DNA of 64,000 nucleotides from Pseudomonas sp. MWU16-30317. Its GTDB lineage: Bacteria > Pseudomonadota > Gammaproteobacteria > Pseudomonadales > Pseudomonadaceae. This document shows, in pieces, positions 1 to 9,847 of this stretch. Each line of letters starts with the position of its first letter. The first letter of the stretch is position 1. Under the pieces are notes generated by a model, which ran no database searches, was not told where the DNA came from, and saw only the letters and a list, made by a program, of their open reading frames with translations. The position numbers and the translations under genes were made by a program. The stretch is from contig NZ_JAIWJA010000006.1 in NCBI RefSeq assembly GCF_020515695.1, forward strand, positions 310,001 through 374,000, given 5' to 3'.

Positions 1-592
1 GTACCAGCGAGAAGTCCGAGGTACCCCCGCCGATGTCGACGATCAGCACCAGCTCTTCGCGCTCGATGGTCGACTCGTAGTCGAAGGCCGCAGCGATCGG
101 CTCGTACTGGAACGAGACCTCGCTAAAGCCGATCTTGCGCGCCACTTCGGCCAGGGTGTCTTCGGCCTCCTGGTCGGCGAGCGGATCATCGTCGACGAAA
201 TGCACCGGGCGGCCCAGCACCACGGCGTCGAACGGGCGGCCGGCGTTGGTTTCGGTGCGCTTCTTGAGTTCGCCGATGAACATCCCCAGCAGGTCCTTGA
301 ACGGCAGGGCGGTGCCCAGCACGCTGGTGTCATGCTTGATCAGCTTGGAACCGAGCAGGCTTTTGAGCGAGCGCATCAGGCGCCCTTCATAGCCTTCGAG
401 GTACTCGTGCAGAGCCATGCGGCCATAGGCGGGGCGGCGCTCCTCGAGGTTGAAAAAAACCACGGACGGCAGGGTGATCTTGCCGTCCTCCAGCGCGATC
501 AGCGACTCCTCGCCAGGGCGATGCCAGCCGACGGTGGAGTTGGAGGTGCCGAAGTCGATGCCGCAGGCACGGGCCGGGGATACGTTTTTCAT
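1..592 (-). CDS. yegD: Hsp70-family chaperone, YegD-like (3' part beyond window)
   Basis: The reading frame starts at the ATG whose complement is 590-592 and runs off the left edge after about 197 residues, so only the N-terminal half of the actin-like ATPase domain is present. Visible motifs are GIDFGTSNSTVG near residues 11-22 (phosphate 1 loop of the Hsp70/actin fold) and VDIGGGTSDFSLV near the edge (phosphate 2 loop). Between them is a segment typical of the short YegD-type Hsp70 relatives. The family uses ATP to bind unfolded protein, but YegD clients are not established. It is divergent from the DnaJ-like gene at 865, with about 270 bases between the two starts, which must hold both promoters. 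The family assignment is secure; the exact subfamily name is inferred from the N-terminal half only. Confidence 0.85.
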   Translation of the reverse strand, partial: MKNVSPARACGIDFGTSNSTVGWHRPGEESLIALEDGKITLPSVVFFNLEERRPAYGRMALHEYLEGYEGRLMRSLKSLLGSKLIKHDTSVLGTALPFKDLLGMFIGELKKRTETNAGRPFDAVVLGRPVHFVDDDPLADQEAEDTLAEVARKIGFSEVSFQYEPIAAAFDYESTIEREELVLIVDIGGGTSDFSLV

Positions 593-864
593 GTTGTCGA
601 GGGTTCCGGTAAAAAACGGCCGCGCAGTGTATGCCAGTCGTTGACAGAATCGAAGGCCGAATATCCGTTATTTACCCGCTGGATGCCTTGAAAGAACATC
701 AACGACCCCCAATTTAGTCTTATCGATCCGGCCTGCGGGATTCTTTTCGCACAGGTGTATTCATTCACGCCCCTGCAGGGCCGATAAACTTCCATCGCGC
801 TTCAGCGTCTCACGCCGTGAACGCTGGCGCCGCGACCCCGGTAAACGAAGGTGGTTACCCTCCA

Positions 865-1824
865 ATGGATTTCAAAGACTACTACAAGATCCTCGGCGTA
901 GAGCCGACGGCGGATGAAAAAGAGATCAAGTCCGCCTACCGCAAACTGGCGCGCAAGTATCACCCTGACGTCAGCAAGGAGGCGGGTGCTGAAGACAAGT
1001 TCAAGGAAGCTTCCGAGGCCTATGAGGCTTTGAGCAACCCGGAAAAACGCGCCGAGTACGACGAGCTGCGCAAATACGGCCAGCACGGGCGGCCGTTCCA
1101 GGGCCCGCCGGGCTGGCAGGGGCGCGGCGGTGGCGGTTTCGACGAAGGCGCCGATTTTTCCGACTTCTTCAGCTCCATTTTCGGCGGTTCCGGCGGCGGA
1201 CGGCCGGGCGGCAATCCGTTCGGCAGCGCTCAAGGGCGTAGCCGTGGCCGCGATGGCCAGGATGTGCAGATGGAGCTACCGGTGTCGCTGGAGGAAACTC
1301 TGGCGACCGAGTCGAAGAAGATCAGCTTCAAGGTGCCGCAGCACAATGGGGCCGGGCAGCGCGTGGCGGATTCGCTGAAAACCCTCAACGTGAAGATCCC
1401 CGCCGGGGTCGCGGACGGCGAGCGCATTCGCCTCAAAGGCCAAGGCGCGCCGGGCATCGGCGGCGGTGCCACGGGTGACCTGTACCTGACTATCAACTTT
1501 GAAAAACATCCGTTTTTCGAGGTGGATGGCGACGATCTGATCCTCCAGGTGCCGTTGGCGCCCTGGGAAGTAGCACTGGGCACCAAGGTGGCAGTGCCGA
1601 CCCTGACCGGGCGCATCAACCTGACTATCCGCCCGGACAGTCAGAACGGCCAGCGCCTACGGGTCAAGGGCAACGGTCTGCTGAACAAACAGGGTCAGCG
1701 CGGCGACCTGTTCGCGCAGATCAAAGTGGTGATGCCCACCCATAACGACGCCGAAGCGCAGGCCCTGTGGGAATCGTTGGCGAACAACGCCGAGTTCGAT
1801 CCACGGGCCAACTGGAGCCGCTGA
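865..1824 (+). CDS. cbpA: Curved DNA-binding protein / DnaJ-class co-chaperone CbpA
   Basis: 319 residues beginning MDFKDYYKILGVEP. The J domain covers roughly residues 1-70 and contains the HPD motif (KYHPDVSKEAG) that stimulates Hsp70 ATPase. A Gly/Phe-rich linker follows (about 75-130), then the two C-terminal beta-rich DnaJ domains, without the zinc-finger repeats of true DnaJ. That is the CbpA architecture, and the length is normal. The frame stays open upstream to about 817, but the ATG at 865 places the J domain at the usual position, so I chose it. It lies divergently beside an Hsp70-like gene, a plausible partner. The modulator gene cbpM, often directly downstream in relatives, is absent; the next gene is on the opposite strand. 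Confidence 0.93.
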   Translation: MDFKDYYKILGVEPTADEKEIKSAYRKLARKYHPDVSKEAGAEDKFKEASEAYEALSNPEKRAEYDELRKYGQHGRPFQGPPGWQGRGGGGFDEGADFSDFFSSIFGGSGGGRPGGNPFGSAQGRSRGRDGQDVQMELPVSLEETLATESKKISFKVPQHNGAGQRVADSLKTLNVKIPAGVADGERIRLKGQGAPGIGGGATGDLYLTINFEKHPFFEVDGDDLILQVPLAPWEVALGTKVAVPTLTGRINLTIRPDSQNGQRLRVKGNGLLNKQGQRGDLFAQIKVVMPTHNDAEAQALWESLANNAEFDPRANWSR

Positions 1825-1877
1825 TCGACAGCAGCGTCCGCCCATTCACTGCAAGTGAGGACGGCCGCGGCCTTGGG

Positions 1878-4508
1878 TCAGACGCTGGCGCTCGACATCA
1901 CCGAGCCCTCGGGCAAGGTCCCCATCTCGATCTGCAAATCGGTTCTGAGGTTACCTTGGGACCCTGCCAACCGCTGGCCAGGGTCTTCGCTGATAGTGAA
2001 CGGCGTATTGCGTGATACATCCTTGACCCTCACCCCCACCGTGTCTGACAGGTCCGCCAAACCCGGTACGTCCTCGTAGGTGCTGACCTTGGTGTGGTCG
2101 ACCAACGCAATCCAGCCGCTGGCCGGGCGCGCTGCCTGGTGGGCGCGTATACGCTGAATGGCGTAATAGTTGCGCATTTTCTGACCGATTCCCGCTTCCG
2201 TCTGGCTCAAACCATGCACCTGGTGGGCAGCGGCACAGTCGAGTGCCTTGACCTTGATCCCTTGCAGGCGCGCCATCTTGATGAGCTCCAAGGGGGTGTA
2301 CTTCGCCAGGATCGACTGCCGGGTCAGGCGGGTCAGGTAGTTGTACAGTCCGCTGGGCATAAGGCCAGTCTCCAGGTAATGGTCCAGCCAGCCTTGATGC
2401 AGTTCCTTGATCAGCAGGTCGGTGTACAAAGTCTGTACGCCCTGCGATTTCAGGTCGCCCATGTACTTGATCAACAGCTTCTTGCTGCCAATTGCATCCT
2501 TCGCTTCACCGATGACCAGGCCTTGGCTCTGATCGTAGACCGCTTCGAAAAGCGTATCGGGGGTTGCCAATTCGTTGAATCGAGGTACCAGGATGCTGCG
2601 CGGCTCTCTGGGAAGGTTGAAGAAGAGCCGGGCGTGTGCGGCCAGCTCGTTACGCGCGACCAGCAGTTCATTTCTCGCCATGGCGAACGTATCGTCCAGC
2701 GTTGAGCTCATCAGTCGCGCACTGTCACGGCCGATCAGGGGTTCGATCAGCTCTACGTATTTCATCGAAACTTCGTAGGGTCGCAGCTGTATATCGAGTC
2801 GATGCGCTTCGACCATTTGCGGCGTGATTGCGCCAGAGGCTGACTCTTCGTCGGCGCCGACCACAAGCGGGTCGATGACTTCTTCAACATAGGGTTCCCA
2901 CACGCCGCGCCAGTTGGCCTCGACGGGCCAGGCGCCGGTCAGGTTGTCGGGCGTCAGCGGGTTGATCACGACCCAGCGGTCCAGGACCTCAATGAACTCC
3001 ACCTCATAGACTTTTTGCGCGAGCTGGATATAGCGCTTTTCGCCGCTCACGTAGAACAGACCGCCGGCGCCATTGATTTCGGTGGGCAGGACGGAGAGGT
3101 CGATATCGACCGCGTAGGGCATGGGCGATTGGGTCTCGACGACGGCAGGTGCTTCTTCGGCCAGGTCGGCGAACTCGTTGAGGATATGCTTGCCGCTGCC
3201 CTTGAGCATGGGCAGGCTGAACAGCAATGACAGCGCGTCGAGTGCTGCGGCTACCGCGGCCTTGCTTCGCTGCTCGTGGGTTTTGCCGTGCAGGACGACG
3301 GCCAGGTGGGCACCCAGGCTGATGGCCGAGGCGCCGACGACGGATGCCGCGACCAATGAATCACCCGGTGCGATCCCGGCGGTAACACGGACGAAGGCGC
3401 TGAGGTCGACCAGAAAGATGTCCTTGCGCAGCTGCCAGTTACTGGTGAGCATCGTCTGTGCTTCGGTTTCCAGGCGAGCGCGCAGGTTGTCGATCAGATA
3501 ACTGAACACGTCCTTGGTAATCGGCTGGCTGGCGCCATTGAGCATGGTCTGCCCAGCGACCCAAGGCGTGCGCTGCATAGTGTCGAGCGTGGAGTTGAGG
3601 GTTTCGAGGGTCGAAGAATCGGTTTGATGGTGCGCCGTGAAATGCGAGAGCAGATGCTCACGCCGCGCCGGGTCGGCCGCCTGAACGCAGAACCATTCAT
3701 AGACTTCACGTTCGGAGTGGAAGGTGTGGAACCAGTCAGGGGGCAGGTAGAGGGTTTGATGCCCTTGAGCATTTTTCACCCTTATGATGCCCGTGGCAGC
3801 TATTCCGCCCAGGGTCAGATCGGAGACTTCGGCCAGGTCTCTGCTGGTGACGGCTCGTTTCAATTGTGCAATGGTCGGAGGGAGCTTCAACGGGCCCGCC
3901 ACGCTGAAGATGAATTGTTTGAAGGCGCGGCGACTGAGCAATCGACGGCGCATTGCCTCGAAGGCATAGCTCACGCAAAGGGCTTTAGCCACCAATCGCC
4001 CGCTGTCGCCCTGAGCGGTCCAGAACGCTTCCAGTTGCGTCTGATAGGCCTGCGCAAAATTGCCCTCCCACAAGTCATTCATGATGGTCAGTGGCGACAA
4101 AGCCAGTTCGTTGCGCTGGTCGAAGTGACCAGCCGTGCTGTCTGCGGTGTAGAAACCGCTCATGCTGTCCAGATCGATGGCGTTGATTTGATCGTTGACG
4201 TCGAAGCGGCGCTGGGTCAATTCGGTCATGGTTCGGGATTGGTCGGGCACACCATAGTGCTCCCAGCCGGTGAAGGTCTGTGGGTTGCTGATGGCATTGG
4301 AAAACCGGTGCCAGTACACAGTATCCGGATCCAGATCACGGCCAGTATGGACCTTGAGGATTCGGGCTGCTTCCTGACGAGCGCACTGGTTGACATCCGG
4401 GAAGGCGGTATAGAAATCAGTGGCAGCCTGGGTCAGTGCGGCGAGGGTTTGCTCAGGTGTTTCAGGCGACAGAGCGATCGCGTTCTCGGTTGCTTGGGTG
4501 TCGGACAT
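1878..4508 (-). CDS. Large DUF6543-type toxin-like protein
   Basis: 876 residues with a good AAGGAG site six bases before the ATG at 4508. The first 500 or so residues resemble the DUF6543 (dermonecrotic-toxin-like) proteins common in Pseudomonas, with conserved blocks such as YLPPDWFHTFHSEREVYEWF. A hydrophobic, glycine/alanine-rich stretch near residues 375-420 (GDSLVAASVVGASAISLGAHLAVV) looks membrane-inserting. The last 270 residues (around GLVIGEAKDAIGSKKLLIKYM to the end) resemble the TIKI/ChaN-like domain found in large toxins related to Pasteurella multocida toxin. There is no classical signal peptide. It stands alone between cbpA (convergent) and the urease operon, with no immunity or secretion gene beside it. 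The family call is from memory of motif patterns; biological activity is unknown, and two expected motif histidines look substituted. Confidence 0.6.
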   Translation of the reverse strand: MSDTQATENAIALSPETPEQTLAALTQAATDFYTAFPDVNQCARQEAARILKVHTGRDLDPDTVYWHRFSNAISNPQTFTGWEHYGVPDQSRTMTELTQRRFDVNDQINAIDLDSMSGFYTADSTAGHFDQRNELALSPLTIMNDLWEGNFAQAYQTQLEAFWTAQGDSGRLVAKALCVSYAFEAMRRRLLSRRAFKQFIFSVAGPLKLPPTIAQLKRAVTSRDLAEVSDLTLGGIAATGIIRVKNAQGHQTLYLPPDWFHTFHSEREVYEWFCVQAADPARREHLLSHFTAHHQTDSSTLETLNSTLDTMQRTPWVAGQTMLNGASQPITKDVFSYLIDNLRARLETEAQTMLTSNWQLRKDIFLVDLSAFVRVTAGIAPGDSLVAASVVGASAISLGAHLAVVLHGKTHEQRSKAAVAAALDALSLLFSLPMLKGSGKHILNEFADLAEEAPAVVETQSPMPYAVDIDLSVLPTEINGAGGLFYVSGEKRYIQLAQKVYEVEFIEVLDRWVVINPLTPDNLTGAWPVEANWRGVWEPYVEEVIDPLVVGADEESASGAITPQMVEAHRLDIQLRPYEVSMKYVELIEPLIGRDSARLMSSTLDDTFAMARNELLVARNELAAHARLFFNLPREPRSILVPRFNELATPDTLFEAVYDQSQGLVIGEAKDAIGSKKLLIKYMGDLKSQGVQTLYTDLLIKELHQGWLDHYLETGLMPSGLYNYLTRLTRQSILAKYTPLELIKMARLQGIKVKALDCAAAHQVHGLSQTEAGIGQKMRNYYAIQRIRAHQAARPASGWIALVDHTKVSTYEDVPGLADLSDTVGVRVKDVSRNTPFTISEDPGQRLAGSQGNLRTDLQIEMGTLPEGSVMSSASV

Positions 4509-4580
4509 GGCTGTCTCCTTGGTTGTAATGTCAGGAGTCAGCGAGGTTAGGGGGCGATGTGGAGGCTGATGCGGTATATA

Positions 4581-4598
4581 CCTGCAGGCGCCTGCAGG
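4581..4598. repeat. Perfect 18-bp palindrome between ureC and the DUF6543 gene
   Basis: CCTGCAGGCGCCTGCAGG is a perfect inverted repeat (two 9-bp arms, no loop) and also two direct copies of CCTGCAGGCG. It sits about 30 bases downstream of the ureC stop and about 70 upstream of the DUF6543 start, both on the minus strand. There is no T-run, so it is not a convincing terminator; it could be an operator for the toxin-like gene or a processing hairpin. Confidence 0.5.
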
Positions 4599-4628
4599 CG
4601 CGTTGCCTGCATGACGCCCGTGAGCGCG

Positions 4629-6329
<1,701 letters not shown>

Positions 6330-6337
6330 ATCTTCGT

Positions 6338-6432
6338 TCCTCAGCTTTGAAGCAGCTGCAAGCTTTTAGCCGCAAGCTTCAAGTAAAAGCAAAATGTGTG
6401 AGCACCGCGCTGTTTCTTGCAGCTCGCAGCTG
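6338..6432. repeat. Dispersed AGCTGCAAGCT-type intergenic repeat (ureB-ureC gap)
   Basis: The gap carries AGCTGCAAGCTT, GCAAGCTTCAAGTAAAAGC and, inverted, CTTGCAGCTCGCAGCTGC, so the RNA can fold into a long hairpin. A clearly related stretch, including the same CAAGTAAAAGC block, lies at 32098-32160 between purD and purH. This looks like a Pseudomonas small dispersed inverted repeat distinct from the REP family. Confidence 0.65.
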
Positions 6433-6435
6433 CTC

Positions 6436-6741
6436 CTATAGGCTGCCCATGATCCGCCCGGCAAAGCCGTAGACCTTGCGCAGCCCGGCCAGGTCGACCA
6501 GCTCCACTTCGCGGCTCTGGCCTGGCTCGAAGCGCACGGCGGTGCCGGCGGGGATGTTCAGGCGCATGCCACGGGTCGCGGCGCGGTCGAATGTCAGCGC
6601 ATCGTTGGTTTCGAAAAAATGATAGTGCGAGCCGACCTGGATCGGGCGGTCGCCGCTGTTGGCCACACTCAGGCTGAGGGTACGGCGGCCGACGTTGAGT
6701 TCGATGTCGCCGGGCTGGATCTGGTATTCGCCAGGAATCAT
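6436..6741 (-). CDS. ureB: Urease beta subunit UreB
   Basis: 101 residues, the standard free-standing beta-subunit length, beginning MIPGEYQIQPGDIELN and containing the family hallmarks NSGDRPIQVGSHYHF and GMRLNIPAGTAVRFEPG. It is a structural subunit of the (UreABC)3 urease. Its ATG overlaps the stop of the upstream acetyltransferase by four bases, implying coupled translation. In most bacteria ureB follows ureA directly; here two acetyltransferase genes separate them. Confidence 0.97.
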   Translation of the reverse strand: MIPGEYQIQPGDIELNVGRRTLSLSVANSGDRPIQVGSHYHFFETNDALTFDRAATRGMRLNIPAGTAVRFEPGQSREVELVDLAGLRKVYGFAGRIMGSL

Positions 6742-7274
6742 GCGGGCAATCCTTGAAGAAGTTTGTAATAGAGGGCGGTATTGATCAGGGTGCCGTCCGG
6801 CCGCCCCGCATAGTCGGGGATTTCGCCGACGCGGGTGTATCCGGCTGCCTTGTAGAAGGCTTCTGCGGGGGAGCGGGCTTCGGTGTCGAGGAACAACAGG
6901 CTCAGACCTTTCTGGCGAGCGACGAGCTCGGCGCCGTTCATCAACTGAGTCGCCAGGCCGTGACGCTGAAAGTCCATGTGCACCAGCAGTTTTTGCACCT
7001 CGGCGCGGTGGCGGCCGTTGGCTTTATTGCAGGGCGCCAGTTGCACGCTGGCCAGCACTCGTTCGTTGTGCACCACCACCCACAGCAGGCGCTCGGCGCT
7101 TTCGAGCTGGCCCTTGAGCTCGCTCAGGTAAGCGACCCCCTGGGCCCGGTCGAAATCCTTCAGAAAGCCTATCGACGCGCCCTGTCGCACCGCGTCTTCG
7201 AGCAATTCGTACAGGCCCTGCTGATAGTGAGCAAAGCCTTCAACGGTAACGCGACGCAACTGGGCAGCATTCAT
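6738..7274 (-). CDS. GNAT-family N-acetyltransferase in the urease operon
   Basis: 178 residues from the ATG at 7274, which has a GGAG about eight bases upstream. The frame is open 12 codons further, but that start would overlap the preceding gene. The acetyl-CoA-binding motif A is visible around residues 100-125 (VHMDFQRHGLATQLMNGAELVARQKG), followed by the motif B region LDTEARSPAEAFYKAAGYTRVGEIPDYA. The substrate is unknown. It is four bases after the phosphinothricin-type acetyltransferase and overlaps ureB by four bases, so it is made with urease, but nothing shows a direct role in urea breakdown. Confidence 0.88.
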   Translation of the reverse strand: MNAAQLRRVTVEGFAHYQQGLYELLEDAVRQGASIGFLKDFDRAQGVAYLSELKGQLESAERLLWVVVHNERVLASVQLAPCNKANGRHRAEVQKLLVHMDFQRHGLATQLMNGAELVARQKGLSLLFLDTEARSPAEAFYKAAGYTRVGEIPDYAGRPDGTLINTALYYKLLQGLPA

Positions 7275-7278
7275 GGAC

Positions 7279-7812
7279 TTACTCCGAGGGACTCGCAGAA
7301 GGTTGAGCACCGGGGTTGAGGATCAACTGCATGAAGGTCAGGTCGAGCCAGCGCCCGAACTTGGTGCCGACCTGGGGCATCTGCCCGTTGATCGTGAAAC
7401 CCAGGCGTTGGTGCAAACGAACGGACGCCGCATTGCCGCTTTCGATGGCGGCGACCATCACGTGTTTGTCGCAGGCCCTGGCGCGCTCGATCAGCGCGTT
7501 CATCAACTGCGGGCCGATACCCTGGCCGCGCTGGTCGTCGCGGATATACACCGAGTGCTCGACGGTGTGGCGAAAACCCTCAAAAGGCCGCCAGTCACCG
7601 AATGAAGCGTAGCCGACCGGGCTGTTTTGGGCGTCGATCGCCACCAGGATCGGGTAGCCCTGGGCCTGGCGCGCGCTGAACCAGGCCTGGCGGTTGCCGA
7701 GGTCGACCGGTTGTTCGTTCCAGATCGCCGTGGTGTTGAGCACCGCGTCGTTGTAGATGTCGCGAATGGCCGGCAGGTCGGCGTGCACCGCGTCGCGTAT
7801 GAGCAAGGACAT
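7279..7812 (-). CDS. Phosphinothricin / methionine-sulfoximine-type N-acetyltransferase
   Basis: 177 residues, GNAT fold of the Pat/Bar/MddA family. The opening IRDAVHADLPAIRDIYNDAV and the block NTTAIWNEQPVDLGNRQAWF are characteristic. The acetyl-CoA loop reads DDQRGQGIGPQLMNALIE (about residues 92-109), and ESGNAASVRLHQRLGF is motif B. P. aeruginosa has its enzyme of this family (PA4866) at the same place, inside the urease operon between ureA and ureB, where it N-acetylates methionine sulfoximine, methionine sulfone and phosphinothricin, all inhibitors of glutamine synthetase. The function is inferred from family and synteny. It follows ureA by nine bases. Confidence 0.9.
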   Translation of the reverse strand: MSLLIRDAVHADLPAIRDIYNDAVLNTTAIWNEQPVDLGNRQAWFSARQAQGYPILVAIDAQNSPVGYASFGDWRPFEGFRHTVEHSVYIRDDQRGQGIGPQLMNALIERARACDKHVMVAAIESGNAASVRLHQRLGFTINGQMPQVGTKFGRWLDLTFMQLILNPGAQPSASPSE

Positions 7813-7821
7813 GCGAGGGCC

Positions 7822-8124
7822 TCAGGCAATGGGTTGGTGCACGGTGACGAGCTTGGTGCCATCCGGGAAGGTGGCTTCGACCTGGATCTCGGGGATCATC
7901 TCCGGGATGCCTTCCATCACTTGTTCGCGGCTCAGCAGCGTGGTGCCGTAGTGCATGAGCTCGGCGACCGTCTGGCCATCGCGGGCACCTTCCAGCAGGG
8001 CTGCGGAGATGAACGCCATGGCCTCCGGATAGTTGAGCTTGAGGCCGCGCGCCAGCCGCCGCTCGGCGACGAGGCCGGCGGTGAAGATGAGCATCTTGTC
8101 TTTTTCGCGGGGGGTCAGGTCCAT
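7822..8124 (-). CDS. ureA: Urease gamma subunit UreA
   Basis: 100 residues, exactly the usual length, starting MDLTPREKDKMLIFTAGLVAERR and ending in FPDGTKLVTVHQPIA. It is the small structural subunit of urease. The start is fixed by length and by the canonical MxLTPREKDKL opening. It lies downstream of ureD after a 139-base gap containing a REP pair, and just upstream of the acetyltransferase gene. Confidence 0.97.
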   Translation of the reverse strand: MDLTPREKDKMLIFTAGLVAERRLARGLKLNYPEAMAFISAALLEGARDGQTVAELMHYGTTLLSREQVMEGIPEMIPEIQVEATFPDGTKLVTVHQPIA

Positions 8125-8175
8125 GGGGTATCCGTTGTTGAAAGTGTTGGAATGTGGGGTGTTGCCGATGGCCCC

Positions 8176-8246
8176 TTGGCGGGCCAGTCTTGCTTCCACA
8201 GATGGTGCAATCCTGTGGGAGCAAGACTTGCCTGCGAAGGCGTCAT
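8176..8246. repeat. REP inverted pair between ureD and ureA
   Basis: Two oppositely oriented REP units: GCGGGCCAGTCTTGCTTCC on the left arm, and CTGTGGGAGCAAGACTTGCC followed by TGCGAAGG on the right arm. They pair into a long hairpin, the usual arrangement of Pseudomonas REP doublets, which may stabilise the upstream transcript or attenuate between ureD and ureA. Confidence 0.85.
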
Positions 8247-8263
8247 ACCGCCATAAGTCGCCA

Positions 8264-9103
8264 TCAGGTGCTCCATATTCGGGGGGCCAGCGCTTCGCGG
8301 CCGAGCAGGGCGGGACGCAGCAGGGTCCATAACGCGATCAACCAGTCGCGGGCATGCAGGGCCTCGCTGGCCAGGCAGCGCGCCACCAGCAGGTCCGGCA
8401 ACTGGGTCAGGTCGCCGCGCACCTTGCTGGGCAGCTCGCGGCAACGTTGCAACAGTTCGGGGTCGAGCGTGCCGGTGATCAACAGTGTGGCAAACACCGG
8501 CTGACCGTCCAGGCCGATGGGCGAATCGAGCAAGCCGTCATCGCCGCTGACGCGTTGGCGTTCGTGCCACAGGGCGCGGCCGTCGCGACGAATGTCCAGA
8601 CGCGATTGAAAGTGGCCACGATCGAAGCGCTCGCCGGCGGCCGGTCGACCCAGCGCGACCACGTCCCAGTACAGCAGGCGGGCATCGCCTTCGAGCTCGA
8701 TCACGGTCTGCAACTCGGCCTGGGCGGCGCTGTAGACGATGGTCTCCTGAGGCATCCATTCCAGGGTCGCGCCGGCGGCGACGTGCAATTTCAGCTGTTG
8801 ATAGGCCGGCCCGGCGGCGCGATACCATTTGGCCGCGCCGGGGCTGGTCAATTGGGCCCAGGCGTTGGTGCCGACGCTGGCGGTGATGTCGAGGCGATCG
8901 CCACCGGCAATGCCCCCCGGCGGATGCACGATGATGTGCTGGCACACCTCGGGGCCTTCTGCGTACAGGTGCTTCTGCACCCGCAGCGGGCCCTTGTGGC
9001 GGCGCAATACCGGCCGGGTGCTGGCGCCGAAACGGGCATAGCCCAGCTCGAGTTCAGCGTGCCAGCTGGGGGTATAGAGGACAGAGGAAACGGGTAAATT
9101 CAT
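8264..9103 (-). CDS. ureD: Urease accessory protein UreD (UreH)
   Basis: 279 residues, normal for UreD. The GGIAGGDRLDI block near residues 65-75 and LLYWDVVALGRPAAGERF near 145-160 are family signatures. UreD binds the urease apoprotein and, with UreF and UreG, delivers nickel. It begins 45 bases after urtE ends, joining transport and enzyme genes in one direction. No other nickel-insertion gene is in the window. Confidence 0.96.
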   Translation of the reverse strand: MNLPVSSVLYTPSWHAELELGYARFGASTRPVLRRHKGPLRVQKHLYAEGPEVCQHIIVHPPGGIAGGDRLDITASVGTNAWAQLTSPGAAKWYRAAGPAYQQLKLHVAAGATLEWMPQETIVYSAAQAELQTVIELEGDARLLYWDVVALGRPAAGERFDRGHFQSRLDIRRDGRALWHERQRVSGDDGLLDSPIGLDGQPVFATLLITGTLDPELLQRCRELPSKVRGDLTQLPDLLVARCLASEALHARDWLIALWTLLRPALLGREALAPRIWST

Positions 9104-9148
9104 GGGCTTTCGTACAGGGCTCTGGTCAAGGGACGCTCGTCAGGCAGA

Positions 9149-9847
9149 TTAGATGGTTACCAGGCCGCGTACACCCTCGGCCTCCATGTTTTCGCCGCGG
9201 CCCTGCTGGACGATTTCGCCACGGGACATCACCAGGTACTGGTCGGCCAGTTCGGCGGCGAAGTCATAGAACTGCTCGACCAGCAGAATAGCCATGTCAC
9301 CCTTGGCCGCAAGCTTCTTGATCACCGCGCCGATCTCTTTGATCACCGACGGTTGGATACCTTCGGTGGGTTCGTCCAGGATCAGCAAGCGCGGGCGGCT
9401 GGCCAGGGCCCTGCCGATAGCCAGCTGTTGCTGCTGGCCACCGGACAGATCGCCACCGCGGCGGTGCTTCATCTGCAGCAGTACGGGGAAGAGCTCGTAG
9501 ATAAAGGCCGGGACTTCCTTGGCTTCGCTGCCGGGGAAGCGCGACAGACCCATCAGCAGGTTTTCCTCGACGGTCAAACGGCCGAAAATCTCCCGGCCCT
9601 GAGGCACATAGGCGATGCCGGCGTGCACACGCTGGTGCGGTTTGAAACCGGTGATGGCCTTGCCTTCCCAGTTGACGCTGCCGTCCTTGGCCGGGATCAG
9701 CCCCATCAGGCATTTGAGCAGGGTGGTCTTGCCCACGCCGTTACGGCCCAGCAGGCAGGTGACTTCGCCGACTTTCACCTCGAAGCTCAGGCCGCGCAGG
9801 ATGTGGCTACCGCCGTAGTATTGGTGCAGGGTGTCGACTTGCAGCAT
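9149..9847 (-). CDS. urtE: Urea ABC transporter ATP-binding subunit UrtE
   Basis: 232 residues from the ATG at 9847 (MLQVDTLHQYYGG), which aligns with family N-termini. Walker A is GRNGVGKTT near residue 36, the ABC signature LSGGQQQQ near 135, and Walker B LLILDEPTEG near 155. It is one of two nucleotide-binding subunits of the LivF type that power urea import. The odd feature is upstream: the frame stays open through two further in-frame copies of its own ribosome site and ATG (starts at 9952 and 10057), so N-terminally extended forms with one or two extra 35-residue modules are possible. The core assignment is secure; use of the extra starts is not known. Confidence 0.95.
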   Translation of the reverse strand: MLQVDTLHQYYGGSHILRGLSFEVKVGEVTCLLGRNGVGKTTLLKCLMGLIPAKDGSVNWEGKAITGFKPHQRVHAGIAYVPQGREIFGRLTVEENLLMGLSRFPGSEAKEVPAFIYELFPVLLQMKHRRGGDLSGGQQQQLAIGRALASRPRLLILDEPTEGIQPSVIKEIGAVIKKLAAKGDMAILLVEQFYDFAAELADQYLVMSRGEIVQQGRGENMEAEGVRGLVTI

